This document shows positions 16,786 through 24,972 of a stretch of DNA of 35,145 nt, piece by piece; the stretch's first letter is position 1, and each line of letters opens with the position of its first letter. This stretch comes from an uncultured Verrucomicrobiota bacterium (GTDB taxonomy: Bacteria > Verrucomicrobiota > Kiritimatiellia > SS1-B-03-39 > UBA6053). A program made the translations under genes and the position numbers. Below the pieces are notes generated by a model. That model was not told where the DNA came from. It did no database searches and saw only the letters and a list, made by a program, of their open reading frames with translations. The stretch is from positions 1 to 35,145 of the forward strand of contig CAKZLZ010000154.1 in NCBI GenBank assembly GCA_937127435.1. Direction: 5' to 3'.

Positions 16786-19533
16786 TTACTGTTTGATTTT
16801 ATACAGCCCGACATAGCCGGCCCAAAGTTCATGGGTTACGGGATTAAACCGGAGGATTTGAGGATGGTTAAAGGGAATATCTCCGGTAATATCCTCCCAG
16901 GTCTCCCCCCCATCCGTGGTTTTGTAAATGGCACCGCCGGCATCATTGCTCCAAACATTGGCAGAAATCCAAATGGTCTTCGGATCCTCAGGATGCACTT
17001 CAATCCCCACAATGGATTTATTGCCTTCAATTTTCGTCAGCGTCTGCCAGCTTTCCCCCTGGTCCAGGCTGCGGTAAAGTTGTTTGCCACCGGCATAAAC
17101 CGTACCGTCGGCTGTGGTATGGAGATTAAACAAATAGGCATCTTTACGAAAAACCAGGTCCCAGCTGCCTCCGCCATTTTCAGAACGGTACACCCCGCCT
17201 TTATTCCCGAATCCCGCCCAATAAATACGTTGAGGTGCGGTAGGATCGATGGCCAAGCCGTAATACATCCGGCGACTGCCCGGTTGATTGGAAAGTTGCG
17301 ACCAACTGTGTCCACCATCGAGTGATTTGAATACGCCCCCTCCCATTTTCCCCGGGGTCGCATCGCCATCAATTCCCAAATACACCGTTTGCGGATCACT
17401 GGGATCAACTGCCAGCGCACGCGGATACCCCCGCCCCCACATGGTATTGGCGGAAATCCGATAATCAGGAAGCCCCAGATTTGTGGTGCTGTAGGTTGCC
17501 CCTCCATCCTCACTCACCACGACCAATTGCGGAAATTTTCCATCCCAGGGACTGGCGGTTGAGATGATACGGTCCACGCCATCAATGGGGGTAACCCGCA
17601 CGCGCCAATTATGACCGCTGAGTTTGGTTTCATGCTTCAAAGGCCAGAGTTGCTTCCAACTTTTCCCATGGTCCGCACTGACCAAAGTCCCTTCATCCAT
17701 CGCACTCACGTAGGTTTTATTCCCTACGAACTGGATATCCGTTACACAGGAGATATCCGCACCTTTAATCCGCTCTTCCCAGGTTGCCCCGCCATCCTCA
17801 CTCCAGGAACAACGCCAGTTTGCGCTTACAAAAAGCTGTTGGGGGTTTGAAGGATTGATCGAGACATTGGTGATGGTGCTCAACTTCACATTCTTCCCAG
17901 TCTTGGGAAGGGTTGGATTTGCCGCGTAGTCTGCTTTGGTTTCCGATGAAAGCATCCAGCTTTGACCGCCGTCTTTGGAGCGATAAATGGCTCCGAGCCA
18001 ACCGCGGGCCCCTATGGCATACACATCTTGCGGATCCTCCGGACTGACTGCAACTTCAAGCAGGCTTACCTTGTCAGAAATCCCTTCACTTAACTTCACC
18101 CAGGTTTTTCCCGCATCCGTTGACTTCCAAATGCCATCAGAGAAAAAGGTCCCATAAATCACATCCGCATCCTTCGGATCAAAGGCCGCATTGGACGCCC
18201 GGGCCGGGGTGGATAACGCGGTCCAGGTTTTGCCATGGTCAGCACTCAATACCAACCCCCGGTCGTTCGTCGCCGCAATCACCCGCGCAGGATCTGTTTC
18301 AGAGACGGCAACCGAATAGATTGAACCGGGTACAGGATCACCGAAACGAAGATTTCCATATTTCCCGGGTTTCGAACCAGCTTTGAAAACCAGGGCGGGA
18401 ACCAAAACCGGACGGTCAGCTTCCCCCACCTTTCCATCGGTTGTCTGAGAGCCGGCAATGAAAAACGAAGACAGGCGGGCGACATGTTGTTTTCGGGGGA
18501 GATCCCCGACACAGGACAAATCAATGCGGGTGATCTTTGACCAGTCCGGTGTGGCCGGCAAAGACGCAGCTACTTCCGGATTCTTTTTCAAAAATTCAGG
18601 ATCGACCGAAAAATCATCCGCCTTTAAAACCACATCCCGGACCTGCGTATCCACAAACAATTCATTCAGATTGCGGCTTCGATAACTGAAGCCCTTCCCT
18701 TTAATAAACAAAGCGAAACTTTTAGGGGCCGCAGACCCATCCCCTTTGAAGTTAAATCCGATGCCCACCGCATCGGCAGCTTTTACATTTTCAGGAAAAG
18801 CAAAGGAGGACCACATGCCCGCGTAATAATCGCCATTGGCTTTTCCGAATTGCAGCCGCAGCCCTGCCTCTTCTGCACCCCCGGAAGCCGCTTTATACAC
18901 TTCATCCCAGGACTGCCCGCCATCCAGACTCTTAAACACCTTCCCCAAAGGACTTGCCGCATAAACGATATTGCCATCGGATGGGTCCACAGCCACCGAA
19001 CGAATACTCATCTTCTTTTTGCCGAAAATACCGAGTGCTTTGGGACCGGTTTCGGGAAGCAATTGCCAATGCTCCCCGCCATCGACGCTCTTGCACAGCC
19101 CACCCTGGGTGGCCGCAAAAACAGTTTCCGGGTGGTTGGGGTCCACGGCCAACGAAAATACCGCATAGTTGGCTAAACCTTTGTTAATCATCCGCCAATT
19201 CCGGCCCTGATCTTCCGTTTTGTACACGCCCCCCACATCACCTGCTAAATAGATGACCCCGTCCCGGGTGGGATGAAAGGCCGCAGCGTAAAAGTATCCG
19301 CCCCCTCCCCAACCGGCCTGCTCCCATCCCCTGTTCCCTGATTCCGGTTCTGCCGGGGGGAGCACGACTTCCTCAATTTCTGCACCCTCTTCCGGTTTGA
19401 CCGATTCCACGGATTCCACGGATCCCGACTCCGAGCAAGCGCTCAATAAAAAGAGAAAAGGGAGAGAGAAGAGGCGGAAGTGGCGCAGGGCAAAGCTAAA
19501 AAAAGACATCATAGAGCGGGTTCTCATTTTCAT
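16786..19533 (-). CDS. Asp-box (BNR/sortilin-type) beta-propeller lipoprotein, GH74-like
   Basis: From the ATG at 19533 the protein has 915 residues and a lipoprotein signal ending LFLLSAC (lipidated Cys33), then an acidic linker. I count 13 Asp-box motifs of the form S-x-D-x-G-x-x-W, for example SVDGGEHW, STDAGKTW and TTDGGETW. This is enough for two seven-bladed propellers as in GH74 xyloglucanases and sortilin-like proteins. Between boxes 3 and 4, an insert of about 180 residues (roughly 218-398; GIGFNFKGDG, SFALFIKGKG, ITRIDLSC) looks like a separate jelly-roll, carbohydrate-binding-like domain. It probably binds or cleaves a polysaccharide at the cell surface. It heads the operon opposite an AraC regulator, and a promoter at 19579-19607 fits this start and excludes a longer frame. 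The substrate is unknown. Confidence 0.85.
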   Translation of the reverse strand: MKMRTRSMMSFFSFALRHFRLFSLPFLFLLSACSESGSVESVESVKPEEGAEIEEVVLPPAEPESGNRGWEQAGWGGGGYFYAAAFHPTRDGVIYLAGDVGGVYKTEDQGRNWRMINKGLANYAVFSLAVDPNHPETVFAATQGGLCKSVDGGEHWQLLPETGPKALGIFGKKKMSIRSVAVDPSDGNIVYAASPLGKVFKSLDGGQSWDEVYKAASGGAEEAGLRLQFGKANGDYYAGMWSSFAFPENVKAADAVGIGFNFKGDGSAAPKSFALFIKGKGFSYRSRNLNELFVDTQVRDVVLKADDFSVDPEFLKKNPEVAASLPATPDWSKITRIDLSCVGDLPRKQHVARLSSFFIAGSQTTDGKVGEADRPVLVPALVFKAGSKPGKYGNLRFGDPVPGSIYSVAVSETDPARVIAATNDRGLVLSADHGKTWTALSTPARASNAAFDPKDADVIYGTFFSDGIWKSTDAGKTWVKLSEGISDKVSLLEVAVSPEDPQDVYAIGARGWLGAIYRSKDGGQSWMLSSETKADYAANPTLPKTGKNVKLSTITNVSINPSNPQQLFVSANWRCSWSEDGGATWEERIKGADISCVTDIQFVGNKTYVSAMDEGTLVSADHGKSWKQLWPLKHETKLSGHNWRVRVTPIDGVDRIISTASPWDGKFPQLVVVSEDGGATYSTTNLGLPDYRISANTMWGRGYPRALAVDPSDPQTVYLGIDGDATPGKMGGGVFKSLDGGHSWSQLSNQPGSRRMYYGLAIDPTAPQRIYWAGFGNKGGVYRSENGGGSWDLVFRKDAYLFNLHTTADGTVYAGGKQLYRSLDQGESWQTLTKIEGNKSIVGIEVHPEDPKTIWISANVWSNDAGGAIYKTTDGGETWEDITGDIPFNHPQILRFNPVTHELWAGYVGLYKIKQ

Positions 19534-19578
19534 AAGGTTTGGGGTAGGGATGCGTTGAATCGTATTCTGAATCTCAAT

Positions 19579-19607
19579 ATTCAAAGCATATCCTGAACCC
19601 GGGTCAA
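19579..19607 (-). promoter_or_regulatory. Probable promoter of the propeller lipoprotein operon
   Basis: On the minus strand TTGACC (19607-19602) and TTGAAT (19584-19579) lie 17 nt apart, about 45 nt before the chosen start codon. The divergent AraC gene starts about 125 nt away, so its product is well placed to act here. Confidence 0.4.
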
Positions 19608-19733
19608 TTGTCCATGGCGTTTTGAGTGGCCTTTTTTCACATCCTCAGGCAACCCATCACTTTCGATTTCAATGTGCACAGCCCTAAAAATTACCGCTTG
19701 CTATTTGTTTCAGGGTGATGATACAAAAGCAAC

Positions 19734-20597
19734 GTGAGTAACTCCCCTATTAAAGCACGACTGGAAAAAGGCATATATATACATGTCACTCCCCCGGAAA
19801 GCAGCAGGGAATTCCCGCTTTTGGTCTCCGGATACGGACATGACCGCCGGACCAAAGACATAACCCAGAAATGCCATTATTCGGATATCACCGTGTTTGA
19901 ATTCATCGTGAGCGGCAATCAGATCTACCACGAAAACGGGACCGATTACCTGGTGGAGGCCGGTGAGATGTTTATTCTCCACCGCGCACTTCCCCACGTA
20001 TACACCGTGGGACCCGCGGACTTCGTTCATAAACGGTTTGTCAGTATCCACTCTTCCTGCATCAACGCCATTCTCCTTTCGGTGGGTCTGGACAAACCCC
20101 AGGTCATCCGGTTTGAAAACCCTTCCCGCATCCAGGCTCTTTTCAGAGAAATCGGACAGGTGGCCCTAAAAAAAGAAACGGGATTCCACCTCAAACTTTC
20201 CATGCTTCTCTACCAATTGATACTTGAGGCCTCCTCATCCTCTATCGTGTCCAAACCTCCTGCGGTTCAGAAAGCGATAACCTACATGTCCACCCATATC
20301 AGTGAAAAGATCACCCTGGAAGATCTGGTGGGAATCTGCGGAGGGAGCGCCCGGCATTTTTCCCGCATCTTTAAACAGTCCACAGGAGAAGCTCCCATGC
20401 AGTGGCTGCTCAGCTTGCGGAAAAATGAGGCCATTGCCCTCATTTGCCAAACCGATTTGCCCATTGGGGAAATCGCAAAAAGAGTGGGCTATCCGGACCC
20501 CCTTGGCTTTTCAGCCATATTCAAAAAACACATGGGCGAATCCCCCACCGTCATGCGGGAAAAAGCCCGCTCCAAGCAGTCAGGTTCTGCAGGCTGA
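19734..20597 (+). CDS. AraC-family transcriptional regulator
   Basis: A 287-residue regulator with an N-terminal cupin-like sensor part (HENGTDYLVEAGEMFILHRA, then LPHVYTVG) and a C-terminal double helix-turn-helix of about 100 residues. The first helix pair is in ISEKITLEDLVGICGGSARH. The second, in LPIGEIAKRVGYPDPLGFSA followed by IFKKHMGESPTVMR, is the standard AraC signature. It starts with GTG at 19734; an in-frame stop 15 nt upstream rules out a longer form. It is divergent from the propeller lipoprotein operon and separated by about 200 nt, so it most likely activates that operon in response to a sugar. It converges with the following minus-strand gene after only 18 nt. Confidence 0.95.
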   Translation: MSNSPIKARLEKGIYIHVTPPESSREFPLLVSGYGHDRRTKDITQKCHYSDITVFEFIVSGNQIYHENGTDYLVEAGEMFILHRALPHVYTVGPADFVHKRFVSIHSSCINAILLSVGLDKPQVIRFENPSRIQALFREIGQVALKKETGFHLKLSMLLYQLILEASSSSIVSKPPAVQKAITYMSTHISEKITLEDLVGICGGSARHFSRIFKQSTGEAPMQWLLSLRKNEAIALICQTDLPIGEIAKRVGYPDPLGFSAIFKKHMGESPTVMREKARSKQSGSAG

Positions 20598-20615
20598 GCA
20601 CCCAGCTATAAACTT

Positions 20616-21476
20616 TTAAACGCGCTCAAGTTTTTCCAAGACCTTTATTAACTTTGCCCGTAACGGCAAAGCCGCCTCATAGATTTCCCTTTGCAACTGG
20701 ATGTATGCCTTTCGGCCCTCAGGCGTTTCAATGCAAATGGGTTCATATCCCATTCCGCTTACATCATACGCACTGGCCCGCATGTCAATTTCCCGGGCAC
20801 GCCATGCCAAATCAAAACATGCATCCGTCAGGCAGGAGGGAACCAAAGGCTGCAACTTCATACACCATTTGTATAAATCCATGTTTGCGTGCAGGCACCC
20901 CGGCTGTTCCTGTTGCGGACGCCCTTCCGCACTCAAAGACCTCCGGTTCAGTGGCTGTGCACTTTCACTGAAAAACCGGAAGGCATCAAAGTGGGTGCAC
21001 TGAAGCGGCATCGACTCCACCACCTCCCGGGTGCCGGCCTGCCCCAAACGCAAAGGCAACTGCGGATGCCTCACATCCTTCTCTTCATACACCATCGCCC
21101 ATTCATGCAATCCCAGACAGGCAAATACCGGCGGACGTTCCTGGGTCTGCCGCAATAAATTTAAAATCCAACCCAGCCCGTTCTTCCGTTTGACCTTCCA
21201 GGCGTCCACATCCAAAACCCTGCCACCGCCTTCCTGCTTATAGCCTTCCTTGTCGGGAAACGTCTCCGCATCCGCGCCTTCCAGCCACACATCTCCCCCG
21301 GGACTCCATTGCAACATCCGCCCCCCGCGCAGAGCATAATATTCCCACAGGAAATCTTCAAAAGGATGCTTTTGACCCCGGCTCCGCCGATCCCGGCGAC
21401 GCTGCACCCAAGGTCCCATCTTTGCCTGATGCCGATCCATTTCCTCCCGCCAATCGCTTTCCATCCGTCTTTTCAT
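20616..21476 (-). CDS. Conserved protein of unknown function
   Basis: A 286-residue basic protein without signal peptide or membrane spans. It has striking fixed-looking segments: HPFEDFLWEYYALRGGRMLQ, CLGLHEWAMVYE, CTHFDAFRFFS, QPGCLHANMDLYKWCMKLQP and EIDMRASAYDVSGMGYEPIC. These resemble a family I have seen labelled 3-methyladenine DNA glycosylase in some genome annotations, but I see no glycosylase motif and would not rely on that name. The many His, Cys, Asp and Tyr residues in conserved runs suggest an enzyme. It overlaps the glycosyltransferase gene by 4 nt (ATGA), so it is translationally coupled to it, although a family-wide link to glycosyl transfer is not known to me. Confidence 0.8.
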   Translation of the reverse strand: MKRRMESDWREEMDRHQAKMGPWVQRRRDRRSRGQKHPFEDFLWEYYALRGGRMLQWSPGGDVWLEGADAETFPDKEGYKQEGGGRVLDVDAWKVKRKNGLGWILNLLRQTQERPPVFACLGLHEWAMVYEEKDVRHPQLPLRLGQAGTREVVESMPLQCTHFDAFRFFSESAQPLNRRSLSAEGRPQQEQPGCLHANMDLYKWCMKLQPLVPSCLTDACFDLAWRAREIDMRASAYDVSGMGYEPICIETPEGRKAYIQLQREIYEAALPLRAKLIKVLEKLERV

Positions 21477-22615
21477 TTCAGCCCCTCCGGCGCTAAACTC
21501 ATCCGGTAGGCATCCACGAATTCACCCACAAGTATTTCCCATGTATATTCAGACAGTACCAAGGTACGGGCCGCCTCCCCCATGGACGTCCCGGCATTGA
21601 GAACCCGGATGATGTTTTCCGCAAGCACCCCGGGTTCCAGCCCGGAAAGCAGTGCCCCGCCCGCTTCGGCCAATTCGTCAAAATAACAATTTTCAGACAT
21701 CACGATGGGGGCCCCGGCCAGCGCCGCTTCCAAAAGGGACAAGCTGAAGCCCTCCGCCCGACTGGGTAAACAAAAGCCGCTGCATTGATGCAAGGCACCC
21801 CACTTCCGCTCCCCCTTCAGCTCTCCCGGAAAATGCACCCGTCCTTCACAACCTAAAGCGACAGCCAAACGCCTTAACTCTTTCCCCATCCCATAATCCG
21901 GCCCTGCCAATACTAAATGCAAATCCGGATAACGCTCCTGCACCAAAGCAAAAGCTTGCATGAGAAGGTCCGGGGCCTTCTGAGAATGTAAACGCGCAAG
22001 AGACAACAAAAAGTCAGCCCCGGAAAGTTCAGGAAGAGCGACGGCTCCGGACCCAAGATCTTCATCCGCAAAAATACCATTGGGGATCAATCGTGTTCGA
22101 TCCACGCCCTGCTTGCGCCAGTCCCCGGCCTCCGCTTCATTCAAAACATGTACAAACGCCGCCTGCCTCCACTGCTTCTTCCATCCCAGTACATATTTAA
22201 GACAGCATTTGGAAAAACGGTGATGCGCAGAGTGCCAGGGATGCAACATCGAATGCGCGGAAATCACGGCAGGAATTTTATTTTGGCCGGCAAACTGCAG
22301 CGCCCGGGCCAACAGAGGCTCCCATAGCCCGTGGGTATGCACGATATCCGGTGCAAACTCATGTAACGCCCGGGATATCGGCGCCCGAGACAGCATAGAC
22401 CATGGACACTTGGGAATGGGGAAAATGCGGATCTTGTCGAAACCCGGGAACGCCCCATAGGCCTTTTCAATTTTTTCAGAATCTCCGGGAGCGGAAAGAA
22501 AGATCAACGCACATTTTTCCCCCTGCGCGGCCAGGGCCGATGCCATGGCAGCCGCGCTCTTTGGCAGCCCTCCGCCGCCGGGATTCAGCGAGGAAATAAC
22601 ATGTGCAATGCGCAT
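21473..22615 (-). CDS. Glycosyltransferase family 4 (GT-B fold)
   Basis: A 380-residue enzyme with the GT-B layout. The N-terminal domain opens MRIAHVISSLNPGGGGLPKS and contains DIVHTHGLWEP (90-100). A linker RLIPNGIF (175-182) leads to the nucleotide-sugar domain with LSLARLHSQKAPDLL (204-218) and the E-x7-E motif RAEGFSLSLLEAAL (Glu288 and Glu296). Family members transfer a sugar from an activated donor to a growing polysaccharide, lipid or protein glycan on the cytosolic side of the membrane. It starts 2 nt after the stop of the secreted acidic protein and overlaps the next gene by 4 nt, so all three form one operon. Donor and acceptor are not predictable. Confidence 0.93.
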   Translation of the reverse strand: MRIAHVISSLNPGGGGLPKSAAAMASALAAQGEKCALIFLSAPGDSEKIEKAYGAFPGFDKIRIFPIPKCPWSMLSRAPISRALHEFAPDIVHTHGLWEPLLARALQFAGQNKIPAVISAHSMLHPWHSAHHRFSKCCLKYVLGWKKQWRQAAFVHVLNEAEAGDWRKQGVDRTRLIPNGIFADEDLGSGAVALPELSGADFLLSLARLHSQKAPDLLMQAFALVQERYPDLHLVLAGPDYGMGKELRRLAVALGCEGRVHFPGELKGERKWGALHQCSGFCLPSRAEGFSLSLLEAALAGAPIVMSENCYFDELAEAGGALLSGLEPGVLAENIIRVLNAGTSMGEAARTLVLSEYTWEILVGEFVDAYRMSLAPEGLK

Positions 22616-22617
22616 GC

Positions 22618-23670
22618 TTAGAATCCGCCGGGCGACGCACCCAGCTGGGAGCGGAGACGATAGTCATTTGACCGGCTCTCCGCAGGTTGCGCGCGCGGTT
22701 GCGGTGCCGGAATTTGGGGTCGAACCGATTCCCTGAGCACCGGTTTGGGTGCTGAGCTCTGACGGCTTATTGCCGGATTGTTCGCAGAGAACCCCACCAC
22801 AGAAACATCACTTCGCAGGGGCCGGGACAACCCGCTGTCCCGCGCAGTCCCCGGCATTTCGAAGGTATTCATCCTTCCCCCCACCGTTTGCGTAGAAGGG
22901 TTCGCCCATTTTTCTTTCAATTCATTCAGCATCCCCCGGGAACCGGACAACTCCAATTGGGGGTTTCTGTCCCGTTCCGGCCGGTAAACTTCACCATTCA
23001 TTTGGCGGGCGGAAGGGAGTACGGGAAGAAATTCTCCCGAGTCCTTAAAACGTTCAGAGAACCGGTCCTCTGCCAAATCGCCCTGTCCCTCCGCTAAATC
23101 CTGTAATGGAACCACCTCTTCCATTTCCAACCCACCCGAACGGGACGAATCAATGGGATCATCTGTTCGACTTTGCAACATTTCCTCCAAATCCTCTTCC
23201 GACATTTCAGGTTCCGCTTTGGTTAAAGCATCCTCAATCATTGATTTTTGAAGCTCGGCCCAATCGAGAATTTCCATCTCCGGATTCGCTTGCTCTTTTT
23301 GCGTAAGATCAAGATCCCCCGCATCCATACGATCTTCTTCAGCCAAAAGATCCATCGGAGATATCCAACCTTCTTTATCATCATCTTTCATTTCTGCACG
23401 GGCATCCCGGGAGGAAGAATTCATGGTCGGTAAAGGGGCAACCAGATCCAGGGGACTTGATACGGAAGGCGCCCCGATTTCACCCCGAATTTTTTTCTCC
23501 ATTTCGCTTTCTGCAGTTCCTCGGTTGTCCACCGACTGAATCACCGGCATGACATTGGCCTCTTGATCATAAACCCGAATGCGGGGACGCCGTTTTACCG
23601 GCGCCTCTTCCCCTGCAAAGAGGAAGCCCGCCGGAACCATGAAGCACACTATAAAAGCAATCAATCGCAT
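22618..23670 (-). CDS. Secreted low-complexity acidic protein
   Basis: A 350-residue protein with a Sec signal peptide (AFIVCFMVPAGFLFAGEE) and no recognised domain. The mature part is disordered in appearance: acidic in the middle (for example MSEEDLEEMLQSRTDDP), with short hydrophobic patches. It then becomes basic and Pro/Ser/Arg-rich at the C-terminus (LRESVRPQIPAPQPRAQPAE). The charge therefore switches along the chain, which could suit a linker or cell-wall-associated protein. It is the first gene of an operon with a GT4 glycosyltransferase (2-nt gap) and a conserved unknown protein, so it might be that enzyme's acceptor or simply co-expressed. No strong ribosome-binding site precedes the ATG. 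Confidence 0.75.
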   Translation of the reverse strand: MRLIAFIVCFMVPAGFLFAGEEAPVKRRPRIRVYDQEANVMPVIQSVDNRGTAESEMEKKIRGEIGAPSVSSPLDLVAPLPTMNSSSRDARAEMKDDDKEGWISPMDLLAEEDRMDAGDLDLTQKEQANPEMEILDWAELQKSMIEDALTKAEPEMSEEDLEEMLQSRTDDPIDSSRSGGLEMEEVVPLQDLAEGQGDLAEDRFSERFKDSGEFLPVLPSARQMNGEVYRPERDRNPQLELSGSRGMLNELKEKWANPSTQTVGGRMNTFEMPGTARDSGLSRPLRSDVSVVGFSANNPAISRQSSAPKPVLRESVRPQIPAPQPRAQPAESRSNDYRLRSQLGASPGGF

Positions 23671-23709
23671 GCTGTAAACATACGGAAGAAATGCCCCCGG
23701 GTCAAATGA

Positions 23710-24855
23710 TCATTTCAGTGGAACCAAGTCCCGGAACAGGCTCCGGGCATTGTTGACAAAGGTAAAAGCTTCCCGCCCTCCCTTGGTGGAGGCATCCCAA
23801 TTGATCGACCAGGTCATCAAGCCTTTCACATCAGGATAACCTTCCGGGTTCCTCAAGGTCAGTGCGGACTCATACTCCGCCTCTCCTGTCATCAAATACA
23901 CCATCGCCTGACGCAGCGCTTCCGGTTCCAAAGCCCCCCCTGAAGAAGCGATTTCCATGGCCGGAAGGCCAATCACCACTTTATCCGCGCCGAGACCTTC
24001 AAAATACTGATCGGGATCCCGACCCACCGGGAATCCCATTATGAGCATTTCCGCCAGTCCCACCACAAAATCCGGCGTGCCCTGGTCCACAATGATTCCG
24101 CCTTCCTCCAGTGCTTCCCCCGTATAAACGTATTGGCTGCCCGAATTATAATACTGCATCTGCACGAAATCTATTTCCTCACGCAAGGCATTCAGGAAAG
24201 GCAGGTAGCCGCCATATTCCTTACCGTAGCGATTGTAGCCATTAACCACAAATTGCGTTTCCGGAGCCACCGAAATCAGGAAATCCTCACCGTAATGCGC
24301 ATCCAGCATCTTCACCACTTCAATCATGTTCAAAACTTTTTCCGTGGTGGGATTTTTAAAATCCACATCCCCCTCATCCAACACTTTCGATGCGCCTTCC
24401 AAATTGATATCAATCCCGTCAAAACCATACTCATCCACAATATTTTGCAGGGAAGAAACAAAATTGGTTTTCATCCAACTCTTGTCCAACTCTAAAGGAT
24501 GCTTGCCGCCGCCCACCGAAATTAACACCTCCACGCCCCGCTTTTGCATCTGTTGGACCTGAAGCTTAAATTCCTCTTTTGAAATCTTCTCCGGCGCAAA
24601 AACCATCCGGCCCGAAACCTCATTTTCCGGTAAAGCAAATGCGACAATCAGCGTGTTCACCGATGCAGGCACTTTATCCAGTGGCAAATAAGAAACGGAA
24701 GCCGAATTCCAGTTGTGCCAATAAGCTACCACCCGCCGGCCGTCATGGGAAAAGGCCTCCCCCACAAACGGGGTTTCACAACCATTTAAAGGGATAATGA
24801 GGAAGAGCCATAACAGCGGTTTAAAATATCGAAGGGGTTTTATCAGTAATTTCAC
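23710..24855 (-). CDS. GH18-like (chitinase/endoglycosidase family) lipoprotein
   Basis: A 381-residue protein of the GH18 TIM-barrel family. A lipoprotein signal ends IPLNGC (Cys26). The two GH18 landmarks are present: the strand LISVGGG (111-117) and the catalytic region FDGIDINLEG, with catalytic acid Glu153. In the DxxDxDxE motif the last Asp is Asn151, an uncommon change that may lower or alter activity. A late VQMQYYNSG matches the M-x-Y-N/D site that holds the substrate N-acetyl group. Enzymes of this type cleave GlcNAc-containing polymers, and some members only bind. The GTG at 24855 is chosen because it gives a clean signal peptide; an upstream TTG (24897) would put 14 extra residues in front of it. 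It appears to be transcribed alone. Confidence 0.88.
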   Translation of the reverse strand: MKLLIKPLRYFKPLLWLFLIIPLNGCETPFVGEAFSHDGRRVVAYWHNWNSASVSYLPLDKVPASVNTLIVAFALPENEVSGRMVFAPEKISKEEFKLQVQQMQKRGVEVLISVGGGKHPLELDKSWMKTNFVSSLQNIVDEYGFDGIDINLEGASKVLDEGDVDFKNPTTEKVLNMIEVVKMLDAHYGEDFLISVAPETQFVVNGYNRYGKEYGGYLPFLNALREEIDFVQMQYYNSGSQYVYTGEALEEGGIIVDQGTPDFVVGLAEMLIMGFPVGRDPDQYFEGLGADKVVIGLPAMEIASSGGALEPEALRQAMVYLMTGEAEYESALTLRNPEGYPDVKGLMTWSINWDASTKGGREAFTFVNNARSLFRDLVPLK

Positions 24856-24926
24856 AGCGCAGTTATTACCCTCAATTTGAACAACTTCAATTTTCAAGCG
24901 GGGAAAACTTTATTCCGCCTCCCCCA

Positions 24927-24961
24927 TTCGACGTTCCATGTTGCGCGTTGAATGTTCGATG
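24927..24961. repeat. Degenerate heptamer tandem repeat
   Basis: Five consecutive 7-nt units read TTCGACG, TTCCATG, TTGCGCG, TTGAATG and TTCGATG, all fitting TTSNNYG except for small changes. The tract is flanked by direct copies of CGCCTCCC on both sides and lies between the mazG stop and the GH18 gene. Confidence 0.65.
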
Positions 24962-24972
24962 TTCGCCTCCCT

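Noticed and set aside
16540..17325. 261-residue open frame on the plus strand
   Set aside because: It runs opposite the pseudopilin and the propeller lipoprotein, both well supported, and shows only antisense composition.
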